Part shown: one piece after another, positions 1 through 10,800 of the stretch | Numbering within the stretch: the stretch's first letter is position 1 | How the letters are laid out: every line of letters begins with the position of its first letter | Source of the DNA: Catonia carolina | Lineage: Eukaryota > Arthropoda > Insecta > Hemiptera > Achilidae | DNA: 64,000 nt | Direction: 5' to 3' | Assembly (NCBI GenBank): GCA_035578175.1 | Contig: JAQMRL010000001.1 | Coordinates: 184,523,283-184,587,282, forward strand | Translations under genes and position numbers: made by a program | Notes under the pieces: generated by a model | What the model was told of the DNA's origin: nothing | Database searches by the model: none | Seen by the model: the letters and a program-made list of their open reading frames with translations, nothing else

Positions 1-156
1 GTTGCTGAACGGTCGTTTAGTGAAGGTAAATTTTTAATCTGCCTGGATTCATGCAAGTAACTCTCTTAGCCAACCCCACCCGTTCGAGTAAATTTATAAA
101 TAATTAAAATTTTTGTTTATTCTAGTATGAACAAATTCGTTTAATAGGATATTATC

Positions 157-549
157 GTTGTTTAGGTCAACAGCTGAAAAGCTGGTTTGAACTTCTAGAT
201 GTTTTACTAAGTAAAAATGAGCAGTGAGGTGGTTTACTATTGCCTTCCTCATTGAGTTAAAATAGTATACTTATCAGCATGCCAGACCCTCCAAAAAGCA
301 CCCACTCTCCATCCTACAAACGACACCTTCGCTTCATTCACCACAGGGTCTGGCTGTACATTGGAATTCATTACTTTCAGAGGAGATAACTCTAATTAGT
401 GTCTTTTACACCTCTACCTCTTCTGTTCTTAAATAGTTTAGTCATACAATTGGCTGACTATGTGATAAGAAACATAACTATTTTTTGTAGCACGGGAACC
501 AACAGATCGAGTGCAATTAATTTAACACTCCACCTGCCCGTTATGGGCA
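157..549 (-). repeat. ~395-bp retroposon family, copy 1
   Basis: First of five copies (others at 39964, 45928, 53457 and 61778). It is bounded by a 12-bp duplication, TAGGATATTATC at 145-156 and TAGGACATTATC at 550-561. The end with TTGTTG repeats is the 3' (AAC) tail on the - strand, so the element lies in - orientation. Confidence 0.85.
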
Positions 550-1438
550 TAGGACATTATCATGCGGAGTGAAATTATTATAAATGTTCGTTCTTTCGTG
601 TTGGTGTTTCTTATACTGAAACAAATAACCGGCAAGAACAGTATAAAATTCATCTAAATAGTCATAATTAATTAGGGATAATGGTATTCTTCAATAATAA
701 CAGTTAAAAAATAAAGAGAATAAATAGGTATATTGTGGTCGTAAATTTAAGGGAAGGATTCTGAATTGTTTTTAATATACAATCGTTACAGTTATGCGAA
801 TAAAAAATATTGACTGACGAATAAAGAGTTATAGTCATGAACTTCCTGGAACTTAGATAAATTCTTAATACCGACCAATCAATTTCTTAGTATTTTAGAG
901 ATAATGTAAATACCCGGGGATTTCCTTCCGAAGGAAGATGAGAGGCGTAACGAAAGGCCTTCTAAACTATACCGTATGTAAAGTACGATCAATTATTGAG
1001 GTCGTAACCTCTCGTGATGATCAAGAATAGCTCAATAAACCGGTTCAATAGAGTGCTTCGCAAAAGGATCTTTAGCGGCGATTGTTTTGTAATAACTCTG
1101 TGTAGTTTTTATGCAAAGCATCTAAGTAATATTAGAAGATTAAGCCAAATTACGTCAGATTCAGGTTGTATAATTGAGGGACAATACGCGGAACCTAATT
1201 GCCCTTGACATTCATACCGATAATGCCCTGGCGTTAAACTGTTTACAGACCCATACGGTGCATCATACTGATCTTTGTATAAGACAGTCATCACCTTGAC
1301 TTCGAACGTATTCTACTATTGTCTTGATAAATAAAGTAAATCATGCTTCCTCTATCTAGTATGTAACTACATTACCCCGCTTCATTTCACACCCTGTATG
1401 GCGATTGTTTTTTTAAGTTACTTTCAAATAACTTCTAG

Positions 1439-1491
1439 GACAACATTTTTTGTAAACGTCATCGGTTCTTAATGACGTTTAAGATGTTGTC
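1439..1491. repeat. imperfect inverted repeat
   Basis: GACAACAT...AAACGTCAT pairs with ATGACGTTT...ATGTTGTC around a short loop, with one bulge. No flanking element is recognised. Confidence 0.6.
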
Positions 1492-3084
1492 ATTAGCACT
1501 ACCGTAATACTTTCTTAAAATGTTGCGTAAACTTCTACAAAGTAATAGTTGCAATATAAAATACCATTTCATTGTATACTTCGCAGAAATTAACTCAATA
1601 ACACGGTAAAATTTATTTCTGATAAATTATTTAATCAACAATTTAAACGTGCTCTTTTAAATTTTCCTTAATTTTCAAAATTGAGTGTAATTTTTTTATG
1701 ATCTCGTAAGTATCCTTTTGAAAACTGTTTTTATTTTTTTAAATTAAATATATCTTGCTGTATTTGACATTAAAAATTATAGAAATACAATAAGTCTGCG
1801 ATGAATAAACGTTGAATAAAAATCCATTATCATATTCTAGATACGTATGAAAAATAAAAATTCTGTATCTATCCACTTATAAAAGAAAACGTACTATTCT
1901 GTACATAAACGTTTACATGAAGATGTCATTATTTTAAGCAAAAAAAAAAAAAAAATCTCTTGATTGGTCGTATTTATGAATCTGTTTTAGACGACAGAAT
2001 ACTAGACTACTGAAAATTGTACGTTTAGATCCATGGACTCTTGAAACGGATTTTTTATTTAGAATTAAACAATTTACAGGTTCACCGATTTTGTAATATT
2101 ATCTTAAAATATATAAAAGTACTTATTCAATCTGTTAATACGTCTAAGTATTTGGTTAAATTTTTAGTCGTTTTGAAACCCTTCATCCTTACAACCATGG
2201 ACTGTTGAATTTCATGTCAGTAGAGGTGAATTTTCAGTAAATACTTTTAAATGAAAAACTTAAACTAATTTAAACTAGTATACTTAATATTTTTTAATTA
2301 AATGAGATATATTTATTTTATTTAACTCAAGATACTTTAATACAGTATTTAGTGTGTTATGAAAACCCTCGTAACTATTAAGTATTGTTAAATTTTAAGT
2401 TTTCCTTATAAGTATGTATGGAGTTAACTTGAAGAGGAGTTTCATTGTAAGCCATACATAGAAGTCGCTAGGTACCGATTTGTTCTACCCACGTCCCCCT
2501 ACAGTGTAAGCCATAGGACAGGATCGTTCGCCAACAAGGCGACAATGACACAGGTGAGGACGAGTTTTATAAGACAGGATGATAACAAAGTAGCAAAGAT
2601 AGTCGTCGAGTGTTTCTTTGAGACTGCCAACCTTGAACGCAAATTTATCTCTTCACGCCTACGTCTTCCGATGAAAAAATATAATTTCGAAAACTTTCAC
2701 GGACAATTTATACATTTACCGTAACTTTTTTCAATTTTCCTTGATTCTTAATTTATTCTTCAACACATCACTCAAAATTCATTTCAAAAACCTTAGGTAC
2801 ATTCTATTTAATTTAGTACAAGTTTTGGCTTATTTGTACTTTTAATTATTAAGAATAAGAAAATTATTTTCATGTTGTAGGCAGATACATTAACACATAA
2901 AAATGTAACCTAAAACATAAAATAATGAAAGGTATTCTGATAGTAAACAATAAAACAATCACACCTAATTCTAAATAAAAATCGACTACAAACTAGTTCT
3001 ACAACTAGGAAAAATAGGGCATCCAAGGCAATGCCTGTTCGGAGGTTCCATCAGTAATATGTAAAAATTAGCCTTCGGCTGGCA

Positions 3085-3345
3085 AATAAAAAAGATATAT
3101 AAAAAAATACAAATAATAAAAAATAAAAAAAATAAAAAATTACATTAAAATGACAAATAATACAAGAAAATACGTAAAATTACAAAATATATATATAAAA
3201 AATACAAATAATACTAGAAAATATATAGCAAATACAAATAATACAAAACAATATATAAAGAAATACAAATACAAAAAATATATAGAAAATACAAATAATA
3301 CAAAATAAAATACAAATACAAAAATAATACGATCTATCATAAATA
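3085..3345. repeat. A-rich degenerate tandem array
   Basis: Variants of AATACAAATAATACAAAA and TATATAAAAAATAC are repeated irregularly. The open frame on the - strand here is low-complexity Phe/Leu/Val and is not a gene. Confidence 0.8.
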
Positions 3346-5485
3346 TAAACAACAAATTAAGATCTATCATGCATATATGGTACTAAGTAAGCAAAATTAT
3401 GTAAGTAAGCTTGGTATGTAAGTTATACCAAACGTAAAAAAGTATGAGAACTTGATTTTAAAGAGGCTTTGTTAAACAAATTACTGTTAAAGCTACAAAA
3501 TTAACGTTTTACAGACATCAACATTTTTTCTATGATTTGAAATATTTTTGACTCTTTCCTTGTTTATACAACTTGCTTTAATTATTTAAATTATTTTCAT
3601 TTCAATGCGACCAAAGAAATTCAAAAAAATAATTCAAAGAGTTAGCTCATTCTACCTCAAAAATCATTTATACCACGGTGGGACCTTCTGTTCGCGGCAA
3701 ACAAACTTTGGTAAACTTCTTACGGTATTGATTTAGAAATTATAATTCTTTGTTTGCTGCAGTCGATCCCTATGACTGGTGTTTGGATAAATGGATTTTT
3801 ACTGTATGTGGTCTGTAAATTTGTACGAAAATTTATTTAGTTAAAGTTTCAAACCAGCTGTAAAGAAAAAATTAGCTACCCTGAAAAATAATCGTAACTA
3901 TTTTCTAGAATAACAGAAAATAACTTTTAAACGAGAATTTTTATAAGTTACTCATGTAGTAAAAGTTAGTGTAAATTATTCAAAAAAAAAAAATGATTTA
4001 TGAAAGTTAATAAATCATATTCTTATGTTGTACAAACTTTGATGCAAAGTTTGGAGGTTTTGATACAGCTCTATAGTATGTCATTTATTTTATTTCTGTA
4101 AAATGTGTAGGGAAGATAATAAAACAATAATGAATCGTACGAACAACTTTTTAACTGAAGTTTCGTTATAGAGTTTCTAAAAATGGAATATAGGCCTAAT
4201 ATTGAATGATTATTTAATCTATAAACAGAAGAATTTTAAGGAAACTCATTCCATCAAACAAAGACACTTATAATTAGAAATAATTTACACTAAATTAGTT
4301 AGTTTAACTAATCATTTCTTAAAATATATAATTAAGTTCCTTATAAAAATAACCTTCGTAAATATAGTTAACAACCTCATTCATTATAGTTTAATTAACT
4401 GATTTTCTTTTTAAATTGATTTTTAAGTTTAACGAACTATTTCAAACAATATTTTTAGTTAATTTGTTCTGTGGTACGTATCAGGGTAGAACAATACATT
4501 TAATAAACCTGAACATAATCATTTTAATTATTTATTTATTTAATTTAAAAATATATATATAAAATTTTAACAATTTTTTCTCACTGAATAAACTTTTCTT
4601 TTATGCGCCTACAAATATCACAAATAAATATATGTATTTTTTAAAATAAGGTATTATACAGATATTTGAAAATTTAAGAACAAAACAAAAAACAGAGATA
4701 ATAACGATGTAAAATGTTAACATAAGAAGAGATTTAACACTAGAGATAAACAGTACACAATTTATGTGTATTATGCACTACTGTAAAGATAACAGTACAG
4801 TAAAAAATGTACTGATCTCATGTACTCACGTACTAAACTCATGCTCAGAACTCATGTACTGACTCATGGACGTAAGCTGAACACTGAATCTTAAAAACTC
4901 TGTGAGCTATGAGAAACAATTTGTCATTTTATATTTTGTTTTATGTTATTCTTACGTTTGTCAACTGCATAATCCCACCACCTTTTTGATTCAGAAAATC
5001 GACCGGAGTTGATGTTGGTTGCTGTTCAATATATATATCGCAGGACCTTTTCTAGCACGTAGGTCTACTGGATATAAAAAATGTACCTGACTGCCTCAAT
5101 AACTCTCTTGGTTATTAGCTAATTTCTATGCCAAGTTCCCGCGTTCCATAATTACTGGAATAATGGGACTAAAATAATTACCTTCTCGGAAGAGAGTTGG
5201 TTAATGGAAACATCGGCTAACAGTAAAACAATTCAGGAAGAGACCACTGTACAGTGCTGTTAAAAGAGTAGTTAAGGTTTAGGATGTTATGTAAAAATAA
5301 AGATATTAAAAATTATTCTAATCTTTTATATCGATAAAAGTACTTTTTAATAAAAACACGCTTTATTTTTTAACAAAGTGAAGAAGAAAATGATAGACCA
5401 TTGCTCCCTTTATTTTGGTTTGTAAATCTTGGTTGGCAACCGAAACAACGATGATTGAATTCTGAGAAAGAATTATGTGATAAAA

Positions 5486-5875
5486 ATCATCATCATCATC
5501 TGTCAAGAATTCGGCTCAATGGCCTGTTCCAGCATCCATCTCATTTTAGGTGTTCCCAAGCCTCACTTCCCTCTAGGTTTATTTCCATGCTCGCAGGGGA
5601 AGTCTATGTGCTGGCATGCGAATTAAATGTTTGGACCAATTTCTCTGATATATTCTTAAAGTTTCACACAGTGACTGAAAATTAACTCGGCGCGTATAGC
5701 TTCGTTACGTACTCTATCTAACCGGGTACAACCTATGACTCCCCGAAAAAATCTCATTTGAGAGGACTGAATACGAGATTCATTCCTCTGTAATGACACC
5801 CATATTTCACTCCCATATGTTGTGAGTGGTACAGCACTAAATTTCGCTAGTTTCTCACTCTCGTCATCATCTTTG
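5486..5875 (-). mobile_element. LINE 3' end remnant
   Basis: On the - strand broken frames give YGSEIWV, then RIQSSQMRFFRGVIGCTRLDR and RNEAIRAEL, the region after the reverse transcriptase fingers in insect non-LTR elements. The 3' tail is an ATG-repeat (ATCATCATC on +) at 5486-5498. There are several stops and frameshifts and no catalytic core. Confidence 0.7.
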
Positions 5876-5884
5876 TCATAGGAC

Positions 5885-5939
5885 TAATAATTTTTATTAC
5901 TCGAGGGTTTGGCTTTGAATCGAGTAATAAAAATTATTA
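5885..5939. repeat. 20-bp perfect inverted repeat
   Basis: Arms at 5885-5904 (TAATAATTTTTATTACTCGA) and 5920-5939 are exact complements around a 15-nt spacer. Its function is unknown. Confidence 0.9.
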
Positions 5940-6419
5940 TTAATAAAAAAATGAGCATAACCAGATTGATTATAAAACGTATCACCTCTCATCACAATAT
6001 TAAAGAACACGCTGCTTGACGGAGTTTAACGGATATCGAATAAAATATACAGTAAGAACTTATTATAATTTCTATGTACTGTTGACGTAAGTTGGAAATA
6101 GAAAAATGAAGTTAATTTTGTCTTGATTAATGATTAAACAGAACATGTTCTTGTTAAGATCTACGTTTTAGCAAAAAGGTTTGAGCTCTTTAAATTTCTA
6201 AAATTAAAATGTTACGCTGTAGAATTTTTTAAACCCACACAAAGCCTTTAAACTAATTCCTCAAACTATTCCTTCCATTTGTATGATAAAAAGAAGAACA
6301 TTGACATAATAGCTCTTTTCATACTTCTTATTAAATTCTTTAAAAAGATGACCAATTTGTTCCAATAAAAAATAGAGGTGTTTGAACTCGATTGATATCT
6401 ACAGATAAAATTTTAAGGG

Positions 6420-6468
6420 AGCACTTTAACTTTTTATGCAGGGAAGCTGCATAAAAAGTTAAAGTGCT
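6420..6468. repeat. perfect hairpin next to the duplicated exon 1
   Basis: The arms (AGCACTTTAACTTTTTATGC and onward, 6420-6441; complement 6447-6468) pair over 22 bp around a 5-nt loop. It abuts the left edge of the exon-1 duplicate. Confidence 0.93.
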
Positions 6469-6622
6469 ATTGTTTAGTTGTAATTATTCAAGGGTTAGTA
6501 ACAAATATGTAAGGACGTATTTTAGTATTTGGATTGAACTTCTTTCCTTTTTTTGGACTATTCTCTAGCCAAACCAGTGTTAGTGGTATGTGTTTATTTT
6601 TTTGTTTTATTTTCAATCAACT
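6469..6622 (+). pseudogene. broken duplicate of lysozyme exon 1 and start of intron 1
   Basis: The sequence closely matches 7684-7838: the 5' UTR, the whole of exon 1, the donor GTATGTG and the T-rich start of intron 1. The second codon has become a stop (ATG at 6507 then TAA, where the real exon has TAC). A small insertion and a deletion further disrupt the frame. Homology starts near the transcription start of the intact gene, so the TATA box was not copied. A perfect hairpin (6420-6468) abuts its left edge. It cannot supply a functional signal peptide. Confidence 0.85.
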
Positions 6623-7635
6623 ATAAAGTGTGCTTCCCGTGTTTTGACCTGCACTAGTTTGAGAGACTTTTAACTTTTTACTATTTTTACAACCTCCTAC
6701 GCTTCCACAGTTTTCTCTGCTAAGACATGGCTCTAAAACAAAACGAGAAACAACATAGTAGGTACTTTGTTTTCTACGCCTCTGATGTATCATCATTTCA
6801 AAACCTTAATCCCTTCTTACTAATTTATAGCATTTTTACTGGGGTGGCGGTAGAATGTTTTATTGAAAAGCTGAAGGTGAATGATCGTGTTGAAAGCTGA
6901 GAGTCATGTTAAAATTATATGGTTGAATCCAAGTTTAGGATCTCTGAAATTTCTACATATTTGAAGTCGCAGTTCGGAACCAACCGTGACCACTAACAAT
7001 CACGTAGTTAGTAGAAGCATTTGTTAGCATTTAAGTTGCTAATATGTGTTTAGTAACTTATCCACTGATAAATTTTCAATATTTATCTGTATTACTTATT
7101 GTTCGTACATGATCAGATTGTAATTTTTATTTATGTTAAAATAAAAAAAAGTTGATGCACATTGAATTTACTGATTTTTGTTGTTGTTTACAACTGGATA
7201 AATTGTTGTGGTTAATAGCTTTTTCCTTGGGTTTGGACTATTATTGTCACAACAATAAACCGGACTTAACCTGATGGGTATCGAATTAGACGTCGAGTGT
7301 TTTGCTTATTAGCCGTAGTCTACACGAACTTTCTTTGCTAAGTGGATGAATCATTTTGTCTAGGTCAGACTAATTAACAAATTAGAAGTTTTATCAGATA
7401 ACTATTTACATCTACGTACTAGTGTTTTTCATAACGCGATCATACTCGTGAAGAGTGTTGCGGACAAATGCATAAACCGGTTATAAGTGCATCTTAATTA
7501 CTGCGTTTGTAGCAATTTAGCAACTATAAACAGTGCGATGCGAGGTGGAAGACAAGAGAGCGTAGGAGTATGTGTAAATAACTCAAGGCAGGGCGTATAA
7601 TATCATTCATCTCTTCAGAGCAGTGAATATAAACC

Positions 7636-7647
7636 CACGTGACGTCA
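7636..7647 (+). promoter_or_regulatory. overlapping E-box and CRE upstream of lysozyme
   Basis: CACGTG (7636-7641) overlaps the full palindromic CRE TGACGTCA (7640-7647), about 40-50 bp before the predicted transcription start. bZIP and bHLH factors bind such sites. Their function here is inferred from position only. Confidence 0.5.
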
Positions 7648-7656
7648 CGTTGGCAT

Positions 7657-7689
7657 TATAAAACCGGTACAGAAGTTCCGCTTGTCAGT
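7657..7689 (+). promoter_or_regulatory. core promoter of lysozyme: TATA box and TCAGT initiator
   Basis: TATAAAA at 7657-7663 is followed by the arthropod initiator TCAGT at 7685-7689. The initiator A (7687) is 30 bp from the first T of the TATA box, the canonical spacing. This places the 5' UTR at about 36 nt before the ATG at 7723. Confidence 0.75.
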
Positions 7690-7722
7690 TTAGTTGTAAT
7701 TATTGAAGTGTTTGGATCAAAA

Positions 7723-7804
7723 ATGTACGGACGTATTTTAGTGTTTGGACTTCTTTCCCTTTTTGGGTTTTTTGGACTATTCTCTGGCCAAACCAGTGTT
7801 AGTG
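7723..7804 (+). CDS. lysozyme exon 1 (signal peptide)
   Basis: Codes 27 residues plus one base: MYGR, then a Leu/Phe-rich core, then SGQTSVS, a typical secretory signal. The donor is GTATGT at 7805. The split codon is completed as Gly by exon 2. Confidence 0.88.
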
Positions 7805-10800
7805 GTATGTGTTTAAATTTTTTTGTTTTATTTTCAGTTTCCGAAAACATACTCTTCTCTTATAAAGACGCTATAATTGTGTATAGAATGCATAGAATGC
7901 ACAAAAATAATTTTTTTTGTGTGCGCTTGTACAAGGAAATTCAGATTTATCATAAAAATTAAAAAAAAATATTAAGGGGTTCTTGGTCTTGACACGGATA
8001 ACATTGTTTATTATTGAATTACTGTGATTCTTATAAAATTAGTACAATAAAATTAATAATTAAAACTTAAAATAAATAAGAATCCGATTATAACGGTTTT
8101 TGCTAAAATTTTATATTTATTTTAATAAGTTGCATTCTATGTTTTAACAGGAGTGTAACGAGCATAATATAATATTTTGTTGAACGATGCCCAAACTTAC
8201 AAAACAAATTTTTACATACAAAAAAACAAATGTAGTACACAAAATAATAACAAAATAACGGTCAGAAACAACAAAAGGGATAATAACCTGACATTGAAAG
8301 TTTGAAATAGGCTACTTCCTAATAAATGTAATAACCAGATGATTAAGACCACTTTTCTGTCGTAATTTTGAAGCTGATTCAGAAAATGAAGTCGCCAAAC
8401 CGATAGGACGCACCCATGAATATTTAAGGGTTTGAAACTTTTTGTTACGGCAAGGTCTTGAAACTCGGACACGATAGGAACATTTTTGAACTTTACGCCT
8501 AAATATCTGTGGGAACTCTGAATCTTTGATGGTTCAGCAAACAACTACAGATGGGCTAATTTTTCAAAATTTCATCCTAAATGAAAAACCAGCGCCAATT
8601 TAGTCTTAATGGAGGATAAAAAGAGATTACTCACGGCGACAATGCAGTAACTCTCTTAAAAATTGGGCTGTAAACAAATATTTTGTTTCTGTTCCCTGAT
8701 TTAATCTGTAATTTAGAAAATATAATAGCGATGAGTAATGCCAAGTCTGTATTCGGAGAGCCTTTAATTAAAAAAATCTGGTGTGAAACACTCACACAAC
8801 TTTCTCTTGCCAGTGCAAATAATTAACAATAAACCTAACATTAGTAATAAAACATTAGAAATAAACAAAAAACTAACCTCAACAAACATAACCTAATTTT
8901 AATCATGAGTGAAAGACGCAAAATGAAAATCGACCTCAGTTTGGCTTAGAAATACGGAAAATCACTCTTTCTCTCTAAACTAGGCTCTGTAGAGAAAAAT
9001 GCTTTAAATAAAAGTTGTAGATCTTTTAATTTTCCATAAATTTAATTATATATACTTTTGTCGTAAAATGCATACTAAGGCCGAAATGTTAAAAAAAAAT
9101 CGATTTTTCTCACGTTTTCGTGAGAAAAAACAGAAAATCGCAAATTACCGCTAAACTAAGCGTTATACAAAAAAATGTTTGAAATAAAAGTTGTAGGTTT
9201 TTAAATTCTCTACAACTTTTATTATATAACGTTTTGCGCTAAAATGCATATTAAAGCCGCAATCTTAAAAAGAAAATGTTTTTACGTAAAAACAGCCTCA
9301 CGCAGAATTTCAGCAAACATGGCGCCTACCCTATCTTGTAGAAAATAAAAAATTGAGTAAATGAGGCGATTTTAAAAAAAATTGTAGAACCAGTTTTTGA
9401 GAAAATTGCAAAAAAGTGAAAAATTATACGAATAAACTACTACTTCCGGTTGACCGATTTTGATGAAAATGTTCGTGTTGGGTCCGGTAGTGGTATGTAA
9501 CTTAAGTTTTAAGTTTCAAGTTCGTACGATGTTCCGTTCTTGAGATATTTTGTATACACACACACACACACAGACCAATCGCTAAAAACATGTTTTTTGG
9601 GTTCAGGGGGTCTGAAAACGTATAGATCCGGTGAAAACTCGATTTCGAAAAATCGACATGAAAACAATACTTTCCTTCCTATATATTCATATAGGCAAGA
9701 GAAAGTAAAAATAATCCTTAAAAACTTTAAAAAAATTTGAAATAACTTTTAATATTAAAAATGATTTCTGTTAGTCGTATTTGTATTGCTAAATAGTGGA
9801 TATTAATAAAGTAATTTTAGTGGACATGTAAGGACCAATACTATTAGTACCGAAATATAAAAAAATTCGTTCAGAAACTCTAAAAAGTTGTTTTTTATGT
9901 ACAAGTGTAGGCTATAGCAAAATTTTGGGCTGTAGTTATGTGAACTAAACATGATTGTATTTCCTTTGTTAAGTAATTTATAATTTAGCTAATTGGTTTT
10001 GTTAAAATATTTCCAGAAGGTAATATCATACCTTCTTGTAATAAGGCCACTGGAATTAGTTGTCAACACCCAGTAGGCTACAACAATTTCCACCTTCTCT
10101 CATGACCTCGCACTCTTCTCTTCAATACCATCCTTTGAAGCTGTTCTTTCTTCTGTTTTGTTGGTAACCGGTTTAATTTCGTCATCAAAAGTTAACAAAA
10201 TGTAAAAATTCAAAACATTTAGCCCGGATGATGTTCTTAAATGTATTCACAGTTGAAAAAAATTTAGTTATTAAAAAGTAATGAGCGTAATATTGTTAAA
10301 AAAATTTAGAATGCACGGTAGCCTATTTTTTTGTGCAGAAAATGTTGAGCGTCTGTGATAGCTTATTTGAGCACCCATGTCCCTAGTGCTTTTCCACTAA
10401 CGTGAAATGCAAAAACTACAAGACTTGTTTAAATGTTTATACTGATTCAATCGCTGGCAAAATTTGTACATTTCTACTGGGGTTTTTCTCCAAGAATTAT
10501 TTTTTCAAGAAAAACCTTTTAAGATTTGTTGTAAATAATACAATACCTATAATAAACATACAGGAACCTGCTACGGGAATATTTCTAAACATACTTTTCC
10601 CAGAATTCATATCCTAGAGTACATTAATACGTATGTCAAATAGGCTATATGGGGCAATTCAAAATTTGAAAGCAATCTCTCGGGAGCTGATTGTGTAGCA
10701 AAATATTCTACAAGGAAAATGTTCGTATTAACATAAATCTAAGAATGCTTCGTTAGCAAGTTACAGCTGGCGAAAGATTTCACTCGGAATTTGGTTACCT

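Larger units (their letters stand above)
562..5485. other. AT-rich intergenic DNA
   Basis: Apart from the small inverted repeat at 1439 and the A-rich array at 3085, I see no gene, RNA or recognisable transposon. The short open frames have no protein-like composition. Confidence 0.6.

Noticed and set aside
3140..3370. A 76-codon Phe/Leu/Val-rich frame on the - strand
   Set aside because: It arises from the A-rich tandem array and has no start context or family.
7195..7250. Possible third copy of lysozyme exon 1 (CTTTTTCCTTGGGTTTGGAC)
   Set aside because: Similarity is limited to about 25 bp of T/G-rich sequence, with no ATG, donor or flanking homology.
7639..7722. An upstream in-frame ATG at 7639 extending the lysozyme N-terminus by 28 residues
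   Set aside because: It lies upstream of the TATA box and predicted start site, and would bury the signal peptide. The ATG at 7723 gives a normal secretory leader.
8212..8544. A 110-codon frame on the - strand in lysozyme intron 1
   Set aside because: I recognise no family or motif, and the C-terminal half is a low-complexity Leu/Phe run. No splice or promoter context supports it.
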